A stretch of DNA of 64,000 nucleotides from Denitromonas halophila (lineage in GTDB: Bacteria > Pseudomonadota > Gammaproteobacteria > Burkholderiales > Rhodocyclaceae). Within the stretch, counting starts at the first letter, position 1; the number at the start of each line of letters is the position of its first letter. Positions 1 through 8,734 of this stretch are shown one piece after another. The notes under the pieces are model-generated. The model was not told where the DNA came from, made no database searches, and saw only the letters and a list, made by a program, of their open reading frames with translations. The DNA lies in assembly GCF_007625155.1 (NCBI RefSeq), contig NZ_VMNK01000009.1, positions 1 through 64,000 of the forward strand, given 5' to 3'. Position numbers and translations under genes: made by a program.

Positions 1-885
1 AGCGGTGTCCTCGGCTCCCGGAGGATCGTCGGAGCCGGTCTGGTCGAGGATGGTCGTAGTCACGCTGCTGGTGCCAACCACGAGGTTCTCGTAGCCACCA
101 CCCGAGGTGCTGGCGATGCTGGCGGTGAAGGTCTCGCCGCTGTCGGCGTAGGCGTCGTCCAGCGTGCTGACGGTGAAGCTCGCGCTGGTGGCGCCGGCGG
201 CGATGGTCACCGCCTGAGTCACCGGAACGAGGTCGCCATTGTCGGTGGTGACGTGGCCGGTGACGACGTTGACCGTCAGCACCGAGGTCGGTGCTTTGTC
301 GACCGAGACGGTGTAGGTGATTGACTCACCCTCGATCACGCTGGACTCGCCGCTGATCGAGATCACGGCCGAGACACCCGCCGTTTCGACAACGCTGACA
401 GTCTCTTCCCCCGTGCCGCCATCAAACACGAATTCCGGCGCGGTGCGAGCCGTGCCGAATTCGAACTCCAGCGGATCCACGCCTTCGGTGATACGCAGCA
501 GGCGGACAAAGCTGTTGCCTTCGCCACCGGCGCCACCGTTCAGACCGGCAGCCGGGGCGTCGATGGCGTCGTCGATGTCGCCGCCGTCGTTGATGGCCTG
601 GATGACGCGGTCAATCGTCGCGTCGCCGACGGTGGATTCTTGCGGTGTCGGGCGGGTGGTGTCGGAGAGCTCGGCGGTGATGGCGATGGTTTCATTCGGC
701 TGCACTTCAAGCAGCTGGCCGTCGCTGGTGGCCAGTTCGACGCGGCCGCCGTTGCGGGTGATGACCACCTCACCTTCGAAAAGGGCGTCGCCAGCCTTGA
801 GCACGCGCAGTTCGCCGTTTGCGTTGCGGGCATAGGCCTCGCCGATGACTGCCACGACGGTTGCTACGGGTTGATTGATCGCCAT
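1..885 (-). CDS. LapA-type giant adhesin, N-terminal part (truncated by window edge)
   Basis: An open frame runs off the left edge, so only the first 295 residues are visible. The N-terminus (MAINQPVATVVAVIG...) matches the retention module of LapA/BapA-like type I secreted adhesins, which keeps the protein lodged in its outer-membrane TolC-type pore. Residues 111-114 read PAAG, after an acidic stretch. This is the position and motif class where the LapG protease cuts. A glycine-rich linker and then Thr/Ser/Val-rich Calx-beta or Ig-like repeat material begin near residue 160. The start ATG at 885 has GGAG seven bases upstream. The secretion genes lie directly upstream on the same strand. LapD and LapG are not in the window. 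Adhesin class is well supported; ligand and full length are unknown. Confidence 0.85.
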   Translation of the reverse strand, partial: MAINQPVATVVAVIGEAYARNANGELRVLKAGDALFEGEVVITRNGGRVELATSDGQLLEVQPNETIAITAELSDTTRPTPQESTVGDATIDRVIQAINDGGDIDDAIDAPAAGLNGGAGGEGNSFVRLLRITEGVDPLEFEFGTARTAPEFVFDGGTGEETVSVVETAGVSAVISISGESSVIEGESITYTVSVDKAPTSVLTVNVVTGHVTTDNGDLVPVTQAVTIAAGATSASFTVSTLDDAYADSGETFTASIASTSGGGYENLVVGTSSVTTTILDQTGSDDPPGAEDTA

Positions 886-1018
886 TTGAGTTCTCCGCTG
901 GGCCGGCACAGCGCCGACCTACACTGATTCGATAGTGAAAGATTACGGTCGCCGCACGGCGAAGCCTATTGGACCGGTGGACAGGGTGGGCCACGCGCGA
1001 TGGCGCAGCGGCCGGGGC

Positions 1019-1636
1019 TCAGGCCGCGTGATCGATATCGACCGGCACATATTTGAGTGCCAGCACGAGCTGGAGCCGGTCGCGCACGCCGAGCTTTTCG
1101 AAGGCTGCGCCGAGATGCGCCTTGACGGTGCGCTCGGTGATGTCGAGCCGGCGGGCGGCTTCTTTGTTGGTGGCGCCGCGGGCAACTTCGAGCGCGACGG
1201 CGCGCTCACGCGGCGTCAACAGATCAAGCCCGGGGTCGGCCTCGGCGGGGTGTTCGCCGAGCAGACGTTCGCTGGCGGCACCCATGACCCGACTCATCAA
1301 CTCGGGGCCCAGCCACAAACCACCGTGCGTCACGGCGACGGCCACCTGCTGCAGCATGGCGGGGGTGGCGTGACTGTGGCAGTAGCCACGCGCGCCAAGT
1401 GCGATGGCGTGCATGGCGTCTTCCTGCACCGGCTCGGGCGAGAGCACGACAACCGGCACGCCAGACAGGGTCGCGATGGCCGATGACAACTCGGCCGAAT
1501 TGAGCGGCACGCGAGCCCACCACAGCACGTCGGGACGGCCGCCACCCAGTTCTGTACGCACGACAGCATCCGGAAACGCACTTTGCCAGCGCGCCTGGAG
1601 TTGGCCTTTCGAGGAGATGAATAGGTGCTTTGTCAT
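1019..1636 (-). CDS. LuxR-family regulator with degenerate receiver domain
   Basis: 205 residues. The C-terminal part, about residues 138-195 (LLTPRERAVALEVARGATNKEAARR...), is a clear LuxR/NarL-type helix-turn-helix. The N-terminal 120 residues have the alternating pattern of a response-regulator receiver, but the acidic pair after the first strand is replaced by SSKG and the expected phospho-acceptor Asp site reads VLWWARVPL. Ordinary aspartyl phosphorylation is therefore unlikely. The ATG overlaps the stop of the membrane-fusion gene by four bases, so it belongs to the secretion operon. It sits just upstream of the adhesin gene and probably regulates adhesin expression; that role is inference from position. 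Confidence 0.8.
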   Translation of the reverse strand: MTKHLFISSKGQLQARWQSAFPDAVVRTELGGGRPDVLWWARVPLNSAELSSAIATLSGVPVVVLSPEPVQEDAMHAIALGARGYCHSHATPAMLQQVAVAVTHGGLWLGPELMSRVMGAASERLLGEHPAEADPGLDLLTPRERAVALEVARGATNKEAARRLDITERTVKAHLGAAFEKLGVRDRLQLVLALKYVPVDIDHAA

Positions 1637-3048
1637 CGTTCCGTCAGCGCATTGGCCTTGGCCCGCAAGACCGGTTTGAGCAAATAGGACAAAATCGTTT
1701 TCTTGCCGGTCAGCACGTCAACTTGCGCGACCATGCCAGGAATAATCGGCAGGTTCTGCCCCAAACTTGACTCTGTTGTACGCACTCGCACGATATAAAA
1801 GGCATTTCCGCGGTCGTCCATGACCGTATCAGCGCCGATTTGCTCAACCGTGGCCTTGAGTCCGCCATAGATGGAAAAGTCGTAGGCAGTGAATTTGACC
1901 TCCGCCGCCTGGCCGGGCCGCAGGAAGGCGATATCCTTGGGATTGATCTTGGCTTCGAGCAGCAGAGCCTCGTCCAGCGGCACCACCTCGGCCACCTCCT
2001 TGCCGGGCTGCACCACGCCACCGACGGTGTTGATCAGCAGGCGCTTGACCGTGCCGCGCATGGGTGACTTCACTTCGGCGTGCTTGACGCGGTCGATCAG
2101 CGTCAAGCTGCCCTCGGACAAACTATTGAGTTTGGCGCGCGTGTCCGACAACTCGTTGCGCGCCGCATTGCGGTAGGCCAGTTCGACGTCCTGAATATTG
2201 CGACTGGCTTCGGCAATGGACGACTGGATGCGTGCGATCTGGGCATTCGCCTGATTGCGCTCGCCGCGCAGTCGCGCCACATCGCGCTCAAGACGCAGCA
2301 GCTCGACTTCGGACACGGCACCCGAGGCGAGCAAGGGTTTGGTCACGTCGAGCTCTTGCGACACCAGGTTGAAGGTCTGCGTGGCTTGCGCCAGACGAGC
2401 CTGCACCTCGACCAGCTCCTGGCTGCGCTGCGCCATCTGCTGGCGCGCAATCGCCAGTTCGCCATCGAGCTTGGCCTGGCCGGCTTCGTACAAGGCCCGC
2501 TCTTGCTCGATCAGCTCCGGCGCGGCCTTGGCCACCTCGGGCGGCGGAATGAAGGCCGCCCCTTCGGACAGCGCCACCAGCCGCGCGGCCTTGGCCACCA
2601 GGGCGTAGTACTGCACCCGGTTTTCGCGCAAAGAGGACACAAATCGGGTGGGATCAATGCGCACCAGCGTCTGGCCGATATCGACCACGTCGCCCTCCTT
2701 GACCAGAATCTCTTCGACCACGCCGCCGTCGAAGGACTGTAAGACCTGCAACTGGCTGGACGGGATGACACGCCCTTCGCCACGCGTGACTTCGTCGATT
2801 TCGGCAAAACCGGCCCACACCAACAGCAGCAGGAATACGACCAGCGAGCCGCGCAACAGCGCCCGCGCGCGCAGCGGCTCCTGCTCCATCACGGCGCGGT
2901 CGGCATCGCCGCCCCAATCGACATCGGTTTCGCGCTGCTCGGGTACCATCCGCCCGAACAGCCGGTCGAGCAGTGGCCGGGTACGACTGGCCACGGCATT
3001 GGACGCTCGGCCGATGCGCTTGAACTGTTCCGCATTCAGATTACTCAT
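1633..3048 (-). CDS. HlyD-family type I secretion periplasmic adaptor (LapC-like)
   Basis: 471 residues, the usual size for HlyD/LapC membrane-fusion proteins. A cytoplasmic N-terminus is followed by one membrane segment at about 64-82 (LLRGSLVVFLLLLVWAGF). Then come the first half of a biotinyl-lipoyl-like domain (VLQSFDGGVVEEILVKEGD), a long alpha-helical coiled-coil hairpin rich in Gln, Glu and Arg (about 165-300), and the second lipoyl half plus beta-barrel (VKSPMRGTVKRLLINTVGG). It would connect the inner-membrane ABC transporter to a TolC-like outer-membrane pore. The start overlaps the ABC gene stop (ATGA), indicating translational coupling. No TolC homologue is visible here. Confidence 0.93.
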   Translation of the reverse strand: MSNLNAEQFKRIGRASNAVASRTRPLLDRLFGRMVPEQRETDVDWGGDADRAVMEQEPLRARALLRGSLVVFLLLLVWAGFAEIDEVTRGEGRVIPSSQLQVLQSFDGGVVEEILVKEGDVVDIGQTLVRIDPTRFVSSLRENRVQYYALVAKAARLVALSEGAAFIPPPEVAKAAPELIEQERALYEAGQAKLDGELAIARQQMAQRSQELVEVQARLAQATQTFNLVSQELDVTKPLLASGAVSEVELLRLERDVARLRGERNQANAQIARIQSSIAEASRNIQDVELAYRNAARNELSDTRAKLNSLSEGSLTLIDRVKHAEVKSPMRGTVKRLLINTVGGVVQPGKEVAEVVPLDEALLLEAKINPKDIAFLRPGQAAEVKFTAYDFSIYGGLKATVEQIGADTVMDDRGNAFYIVRVRTTESSLGQNLPIIPGMVAQVDVLTGKKTILSYLLKPVLRAKANALTER

Positions 3049-5249
3049 GCGGCCCTCCCGATACGCCCCTGGCGCAAGGCCTCGACCACTTGAGACTTGG
3101 GTCCGTCAGCAACGATCTTGCCGCCGTCCACCACGATGATCCGGTCGACCAACTCGAGCAACGAGGTGCGGTGGGTAATGACGATCATCGTCTTGCCCGC
3201 CGCGCAGCTACGCAACTGCTGCTTGACGTACTCCTCGCTGGAGTGGTCCATCGAGCCGGTCGGCTCATCCATCAGCAGGATCGGCGGATCGTTGATCAGC
3301 GCGCGGGCAATCGCCACGCCCTGACGCTGGCCGCCGGAGAGCGATTCGCCGCGCTCACCCACGAGCATGTCGAAGCCCTTGGGATGGCTATTCACAAACT
3401 CCGCGATCCCTGCCTGCTCGCTGGCGCGCACCACGTCGGCGTCGTCGGCGTCGCGCGAGGCGATGGTGAGGTTGTCGCGCAGGCTGCCGTAGAACAGCGT
3501 CACATCCTGCGGCACATAGCCCACATGGCGGCGCAGTTCGGCGGGGTCGAGCTGGCGCAGATCGATGTCATCGATCAGCACCGCGCCTTCGGTGGGCCGG
3601 TACAGACCGAGAATCAGTTTGTGCAACGTGGTCTTGCCCGAGCCAACCCGCCCGAGAATGGCCACCCGCTCGCCCGGCTCGATGCGCAGCGACACATTGC
3701 GCAGCGCCTCGACGTCCTGGCCTGGGTACACAAAATGCACATCCTTGAATTCGATGCGGCCGACGAAATTCTGCCGGCTGACAAAGCTGGAATCCTCCGG
3801 CCGCTCGATGGGCCGCGAGAGAATCTCGTCCAGCGAGGTCAACGCCGTCGCCGCGTTGTGATACTGCGTCAGCAAACCGGCCACCTGACCGATCGGTGCC
3901 AGTGCGCGCGAAGACAACATCGAGCAGGCGATCAGCCCGCCCATGCTCAGCTCGCCCTTGGAGATCAGATACACGCCGAGCACAATGATCACCACGTTGG
4001 TGGTCTGCTGAACCCATAGCGCGCCGTTCATGGTCGAGGCTGACAGCAAGCGCAACTGGGCGCTGGTGCGCGCCAGAAACACCGCGCTCTGCTCCCACTT
4101 GCGCTGCATGTACCCCTCGCAACCGAGTGCCTTGACCGACTCCAGCCCGACCAGACTCTCCACCAGCGTGGCGTTGCGCTGCGCGCTGGCGCGATACGTG
4201 GTTTCGGACAGCTCGTGCATACGGCTCTGAACCGTCATGGCGTAGAGCAGCACGATCAACACGCCGACAACGATGGGGATGATCATCGGCCAAGCGATCC
4301 AGCCGATCACCACCAGAAAGATCAGTGCGAACGGCAGATCCACAAAAGCGCTGACCGTGGCCGAGGTGATGAAATCACGCACCGTCTCGAAGGAGCGCAG
4401 ATTAGACGCAAACGAGCCGGCCGACACCGGTCGCTGCTCCATCTGCAAGCCGAGCACCCGCTCCATGATATAAGCCGACAATTTGACATCGACCCGGTTG
4501 CCTGCCAGATCAATGAAATAGCCGCGCATGGTGCGCATCACCAGATCGGCCACCATCACGATCGACACCCCGATCGCCAGCATCCACAGCGTATCGACGG
4601 CGTTGTTCGGCACCACGCGGTCGTACACGTTCATGGTGAACATGGGCAGTGCAATGGCGAACAGATTGATCATCAAGGCCGCGACCAGCACATCGCGATA
4701 CAGCGGGCGATTGTCGTTGATTGCCCCCCAGAACCAGTGGCGATGACGCACCGTCCCCACGGCCGGCGTGCGCGCATCGAAACGGAAACGCGGCCGGACG
4801 AAAATCGCATGGCCGGCGTAGCGCGCCGCCAATTCGCCGATCGGCAGCTCGGCTTCGGCGTCGCCGAGATCGGGGAAGATCACCCGCGCGGTCGAACCAT
4901 CCTCGCTCCAGCCTAGCAACACGCAGGCCTGCTCATCGGCCAGAATCAACACCACAGGGAAGAGCGCCGCATTCAGCCGTTCAAGCGGCCGACGGGCCAG
5001 GTTGGACGTCAGCCCGGCGCGCCGCGCGGCGCGGTCGAACAAGGACGGGGTGAGGCGATGATTAACCAGCGGCAAGCCGGCCGTGGCCGCATCGCGCGTG
5101 AGGGTGCGGCCGTGTGCACGCGCAATCACCAGCAAACTTTCAAGCAGAGCGTCGGGCCGGTGAACATCTGCGGCTGGCGCAGCCATCGCTTCAGCAGCGG
5201 CGGCGGCCGGTGGCGCCGTATCGACCTGAGAAATGTCGTTGTCAGTCAT
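3045..5249 (-). CDS. Type I secretion ABC transporter, LapB-like (C39-like domain, permease and ATPase)
   Basis: 734 residues in the order typical of RTX/adhesin exporters. Residues about 30-155 form a C39-peptidase-like domain without a recognisable catalytic Cys, so they probably bind substrate rather than cleave it. Membrane segments follow at about 185-430. The nucleotide-binding domain has Walker A GRVGSGKTT near 531, the signature LSGGQRQG near 634, and Walker B ILLMDEPTG near 653. It energises export of the LapA-type adhesin encoded just downstream. It is the first gene of the visible operon. The 249 bases between it and the divergent rpoH gene must carry its promoter. Family and role are secure; substrate assignment rests on the neighbour. 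Confidence 0.94.
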   Translation of the reverse strand: MTDNDISQVDTAPPAAAAAEAMAAPAADVHRPDALLESLLVIARAHGRTLTRDAATAGLPLVNHRLTPSLFDRAARRAGLTSNLARRPLERLNAALFPVVLILADEQACVLLGWSEDGSTARVIFPDLGDAEAELPIGELAARYAGHAIFVRPRFRFDARTPAVGTVRHRHWFWGAINDNRPLYRDVLVAALMINLFAIALPMFTMNVYDRVVPNNAVDTLWMLAIGVSIVMVADLVMRTMRGYFIDLAGNRVDVKLSAYIMERVLGLQMEQRPVSAGSFASNLRSFETVRDFITSATVSAFVDLPFALIFLVVIGWIAWPMIIPIVVGVLIVLLYAMTVQSRMHELSETTYRASAQRNATLVESLVGLESVKALGCEGYMQRKWEQSAVFLARTSAQLRLLSASTMNGALWVQQTTNVVIIVLGVYLISKGELSMGGLIACSMLSSRALAPIGQVAGLLTQYHNAATALTSLDEILSRPIERPEDSSFVSRQNFVGRIEFKDVHFVYPGQDVEALRNVSLRIEPGERVAILGRVGSGKTTLHKLILGLYRPTEGAVLIDDIDLRQLDPAELRRHVGYVPQDVTLFYGSLRDNLTIASRDADDADVVRASEQAGIAEFVNSHPKGFDMLVGERGESLSGGQRQGVAIARALINDPPILLMDEPTGSMDHSSEEYVKQQLRSCAAGKTMIVITHRTSLLELVDRIIVVDGGKIVADGPKSQVVEALRQGRIGRAA

Positions 5250-5439
5250 GTGATCCTGTCGCAGCTCCCGTTCGTCGGGAAAGAAGGCGAGTCTCGCAGG
5301 TCAGTAACGGCAACACGCGTGCCGACTTTATGCGAAACGCCAATATTGGCACAGGCTCAGCTCAATTTAGGCGACGTCACCCTGCCGGGCAGCCCAGGAC
5401 ACGCATTTTTTCCTCAAGATCAGGGAACTCACTCCGTTG

Positions 5440-5466
5440 TTAGCACTCCCAGTACGCGAGTGCTAA
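5440..5466 (+). promoter_or_regulatory. CIRCE operator (HrcA-binding site) over the rpoH promoter
   Basis: The sequence reads TTAGCACTC, nine bases, GAGTGCTAA, a perfect match to the CIRCE consensus bound by the heat-shock repressor HrcA. A plausible extended -10 (TGCTAAAAT, 5461-5469) overlaps the right arm, with TTAGCA at 5440-5445 as a weak -35. Bound HrcA would therefore occlude the rpoH promoter. The strong ribosome-binding site GGGAGGA lies at 5484-5490, eight bases before the rpoH ATG. Confidence 0.9.
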
Positions 5467-5498
5467 AATAGCCGCAACTTTTTGGGAGGACATCGTCG

Positions 5499-6359
5499 AT
5501 GACGCACACTTTGTCGCTACCGATCCCGACCTCCGTCGGCAGTATCGACCAGTACATCCAGTTCGCCAACCGCATCCCCTTGCTCACCGAGCAGGAGGAA
5601 AAGACCTACGCCCACCGTCTTCACGACGATGGCGATGTCGAGGCGGCCCGCGCCCTGGTGTTGTCACACCTGCGCCTCGTGGTCGCCATTGCCCGCGGCT
5701 ATCTGGGCTACGGCCTGCCGCACGCCGACCTGATCCAGGAAGGCAATCTCGGCCTCATGAAGGCGGTCAAGCGCTTCGACCCGCGCCGCGGCGTGCGCCT
5801 GGTGTCCTTCGCCATTCACTGGATCAAGGCCGAGATCCACGAATACATCCTGAAGAACGCGCGCTTGGTCAAGGTGGCCACCACCAAGGCCCAGCGCAAG
5901 CTCTTCTTCAACCTGCGCAGCCTGAAGAAAGATCGCAACGCGCTGAGCCCGGACGATGTCTCGGCGGTTGCCGCGCAGCTAGGTGTCAAGCCCGAAGAAG
6001 TCGTCGAGATGGAAACCCGTCTCGGCGGGCAGGACGTGCCCCTCGACGGCGGCCGCGACGACGATGACGAGCACTTCGCCCCCATCGCCTACCTGCGCGA
6101 CCCCGCTGCCGAACCGAGCGAATTGCTGGCCAACGCCGAACAGGCACAGCTGCAGAGCGACGGCCTGGTCAATGCCATGGCCGCACTGGACGAGCGCAGC
6201 CGCCACATCATCTCGGCCCGCTGGCTGACCGGCGACGACGGCAAGGCCGCCACACTGCACGAGCTGGCCGACGAGTACGGCGTCTCCGCCGAGCGGATTC
6301 GCCAGATCGAAGCCAAGGCGCTCAAGCAGATGCGCGGCGAGCTGGCCGCATTGGCCTGA
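5499..6359 (+). CDS. rpoH: RNA polymerase heat-shock sigma factor RpoH (sigma32)
   Basis: 286 residues, full length for RpoH. Region 2 is clear (LSHLRLVVAIARGYLGYGLP, DLIQEGNLGLMKAVKRFDP, FAIHWIKAEIHEYI). It is followed by the diagnostic RpoH box QRKLFFNLR at residues 132-140 and by a region 4 helix-turn-helix near the C-terminus (LHELADEYGVSAERIRQIE). It directs transcription of chaperone and protease genes. The gene stands alone, divergent from the secretion operon, behind a CIRCE operator and a strong ribosome-binding site, and ends in a strong hairpin terminator. HrcA control of the sigma factor would link the two heat-shock circuits. Confidence 0.96.
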   Translation: MTHTLSLPIPTSVGSIDQYIQFANRIPLLTEQEEKTYAHRLHDDGDVEAARALVLSHLRLVVAIARGYLGYGLPHADLIQEGNLGLMKAVKRFDPRRGVRLVSFAIHWIKAEIHEYILKNARLVKVATTKAQRKLFFNLRSLKKDRNALSPDDVSAVAAQLGVKPEEVVEMETRLGGQDVPLDGGRDDDDEHFAPIAYLRDPAAEPSELLANAEQAQLQSDGLVNAMAALDERSRHIISARWLTGDDGKAATLHELADEYGVSAERIRQIEAKALKQMRGELAALA

Positions 6360-6377
6360 TTGCGACCCGTCGCAGAC

Positions 6378-6408
6378 AAAAAAGGGCGACCCGCAGGTCG
6401 CCCTTTTT
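6378..6408. terminator. Bidirectional Rho-independent terminator between rpoH and ipdC
   Basis: The stem GGGCGACC (6384-6391) pairs with GGTCGCCC (6396-6403) around a CGCA loop. It is flanked by A6 on the left and T5 on the right, so it can stop transcripts from both convergent genes. Confidence 0.93.
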
Positions 6409-6415
6409 CTTTCGC

Positions 6416-8044
6416 TCAGCGCGCGCCGGGCGCTGACAGTCGTTTAACACCTTCAACAAAACGCTTGAGCGTCGGCGACAACTCACCGCGCGGAATGCTC
6501 ACATCAATCAACTGGAAGCGACCACGCGTGGCCACGGCATGCTCGAGCGCCGCGGCCAGTTCAGCGCGCGTCTCAACCCGCAGACCATCGCCGCCCAGCC
6601 CCTTGGCCATCCCGGCAAAATCCCAATGGCTCAGGTCATTGAAGGACGACTCCGGCTGGAAGGTGCGCAGCATCTCCCACGAACGGTTGTTAAACACCAG
6701 CACAATCGGGTCCCAGCCAAAGCGGCTGCAATTGCCGAGTTCCCAGCCGGTCATCTGAAACGCGCCATCGCCGACCAGAATCAAGGGTCGCTCGCCGGTC
6801 GCCGCCTGTAACCCCAGCCCCGCCGGCACGCCGAAGCCCATGGTCGCGTAGTAGCCCGGCGCGACCAGCGCCTGGTGCGCGATATCCATGGCGGTGAACA
6901 TGCAGTCGCCCATGTCGGCGGCGATCGGCATCACGCCGTGGCGTGCCATCAAGTCATTGATACCGCGTGCGATGTCACCGGGCACGATGGGCGCATCGTC
7001 GGCGACCATCCCGTGTGGATAGCTTGGCGGCGGCAGGGTCGGCACCTGGCGTGCTGAGGGCGCACGTTCGAGCAGCCGACGCACCACCCGGCCAAGCGGC
7101 AGATGCGTGTAGGTGTGATAGCCGAGCGTGACTTCGCTGTCGCACGCCACGATCGCCTTGCGCAAATCAATCTGTCGCGCCGACACGCCAAAGTTGGTAT
7201 CCGACACCAGCACGCCGAGCATCAGCAGCGCATCCGAGTCCTCGACCATGGCGGTCACCGACTCGGCACCCGCGACGCCCAGATACGTGCCGGCCAGCGG
7301 TGCATCGTGCCCCGCCAGCAGACCACGCCCCAGAATGCTGGTCACCACCGGAATGCCCAGCTGGCGCGCCAAGGCGGCCACCTGCGCCTCCAGATCGAAG
7401 CGTCGGACCTCGACACCGGCCATCAACACCGGCCGCTCGGCCGCCGCGAGACGCGCAAGGATTTCGTCCGCACAGGCATCGAGCGCAGCATCATCAACCA
7501 CTGGCTCGCCCAGCGCCACGACCGGCTCGCAGGGCTCGGCCACCATGTCGCGCGGCAACTCGATATACACCGGGCGCGACTCACGCAGGCAGCTCGCCAG
7601 CACCCGGGCAATCTCGGCCGGCGCAGTGCGCGCGTCAGTCAGGCGCGCCTGGTCACAGGTGATTTCCTGATAGATGGCGAACTGCGAATCCAGGGTTTTG
7701 GCCTGGTGATGCAGCAGCAGGCCGGCGCTCGACTCACCTTTGCCCGGCGCGCCTGAGATGACCACCACGGGCGACTTCTCGGCATAGGCGCCGGCCACCG
7801 GATTGACCATGTTGAGCGCACCAGCGCCATAGGTCACGGCAGCCACCGACAGCGTACTGCGAATGCGCGCCGAGGCATCGGCGGCGAAACCGACGCCGGG
7901 CTCATGACTCAGGGTGTAGAGCGGGAGGATGCCGGAGCTTTCGATTTCCCGGAAAAACGGGAGGGCGAAATCGCCGGGAATACCGAACACTTCGCGCGCA
8001 CCGTGTGCCTTGAGCGCCGACAGCAGAACTTGGGACAGATTCAT
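6416..8044 (-). CDS. ipdC: Indolepyruvate/phenylpyruvate decarboxylase (thiamine-diphosphate enzyme)
   Basis: 542 residues with the three-domain layout of ThDP decarboxylases. The N-terminal pyrimidine-binding domain (HGAREVFGIPGDFALPFF; conserved Glu in SHEPGVGFAADA) is followed by a central domain. The C-terminal pyrophosphate-binding domain carries the GDG...NN cofactor motif (LVGDGAFQMTGWELGN...FNN). It resembles the Azospirillum-type family that decarboxylates aryl-2-oxo acids, in either Ehrlich-type degradation of Phe/Trp/Tyr or indole-3-acetate formation. Exact substrate preference cannot be read from sequence. It is a single-gene unit converging on rpoH. The aldehyde dehydrogenase and ferredoxin oxidoreductase genes that often accompany it are not present here. 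Confidence 0.85.
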   Translation of the reverse strand: MNLSQVLLSALKAHGAREVFGIPGDFALPFFREIESSGILPLYTLSHEPGVGFAADASARIRSTLSVAAVTYGAGALNMVNPVAGAYAEKSPVVVISGAPGKGESSAGLLLHHQAKTLDSQFAIYQEITCDQARLTDARTAPAEIARVLASCLRESRPVYIELPRDMVAEPCEPVVALGEPVVDDAALDACADEILARLAAAERPVLMAGVEVRRFDLEAQVAALARQLGIPVVTSILGRGLLAGHDAPLAGTYLGVAGAESVTAMVEDSDALLMLGVLVSDTNFGVSARQIDLRKAIVACDSEVTLGYHTYTHLPLGRVVRRLLERAPSARQVPTLPPPSYPHGMVADDAPIVPGDIARGINDLMARHGVMPIAADMGDCMFTAMDIAHQALVAPGYYATMGFGVPAGLGLQAATGERPLILVGDGAFQMTGWELGNCSRFGWDPIVLVFNNRSWEMLRTFQPESSFNDLSHWDFAGMAKGLGGDGLRVETRAELAAALEHAVATRGRFQLIDVSIPRGELSPTLKRFVEGVKRLSAPGAR

Positions 8045-8139
8045 GACGAATCTCCGGGACAGGAAAGCGCCCAGACTACCGATTCGCTCGATCCAGTTAT
8101 TGCGTAATGCGGCCTGCGTTTGGCAGATTCTGCCTCGCG

Positions 8140-8724
8140 TCAGGTCTCGGAGAACAAGGCCTGGATGTCCTCGGCAATATCCTGCGCCGACGTGCCGTGC
8201 TTGACGTAGAGCCGCAGCCGACCCTGGGTGTCGAACACATAGGTGCCGGCCGAGTGGTCGATGGTGTAGTTCGGCCCCTCGGTGTCACCGCTCTTGCGGT
8301 AGAAGACCTTGAAATCCTTGGCCACGGCCTCGGTGGTCGCCATGTCGCCAAACAGCCCGAGGAAACGCGTATCGAAGGCCGGCACATATTGCGACAGCAA
8401 CTCCTGCGTATCGCGCTCGGGGTCGACCGTCATGAACAACACCTGGGTGCGCGCGGCATTGGGGCCGAGCAGGCGCATGACTTCGGTCATGGTCAGCAAA
8501 TTGGTCGGGCACACGTCCGGGCATTGGGTAAAGCCAAAGAACAGCGTCACCACCTTGCCCTTGAAATCGGTGAGCGTACGCGGCGCGCCGGTGTGGTCGG
8601 TGAGCGAGAAGCCTTTGCCGTAGTCGGCGCCGGTGATGTCGGTGTTCTTGAAACTCTTGGGCGGCTCAGCAGGACTGCAGGCGGTCAGCGCAAGCGCGGC
8701 GACCACCAGGAAGATTCGAAGCAT
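8140..8724 (-). CDS. SCO1/SenC copper chaperone for cytochrome oxidase
   Basis: 194-residue lipoprotein with a signal peptide ending in the lipobox LTAC (Cys16). The thioredoxin fold has the copper-binding CPDVC motif (Cys68 and Cys72, in FGFTQCPDVCP) and the distal His157 (TIDHSAG). It loads copper into the CuA site of cytochrome oxidase subunit II. The ATG at 8724 is chosen because translation from there gives a proper signal peptide; the frame upstream is shadow. It is the last gene of the heme and oxidase assembly run, ten bases after ctaB. Confidence 0.93.
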   Translation of the reverse strand: MLRIFLVVAALALTACSPAEPPKSFKNTDITGADYGKGFSLTDHTGAPRTLTDFKGKVVTLFFGFTQCPDVCPTNLLTMTEVMRLLGPNAARTQVLFMTVDPERDTQELLSQYVPAFDTRFLGLFGDMATTEAVAKDFKVFYRKSGDTEGPNYTIDHSAGTYVFDTQGRLRLYVKHGTSAQDIAEDIQALFSET

Positions 8725-8734
8725 CGTGGCCTCA

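Noticed and set aside
317-994. Open frames on the plus strand over the adhesin start
   Set aside because: They are antisense shadows; Ser/Pro- and Arg-rich with no domain pattern, while the minus-strand frame has a clear retention module.
5250-5439. Small plus-strand frames between the secretion operon and rpoH
   Set aside because: They begin inside the ABC transporter gene on the other strand and have no ribosome-binding site; the region is better explained as promoter DNA.
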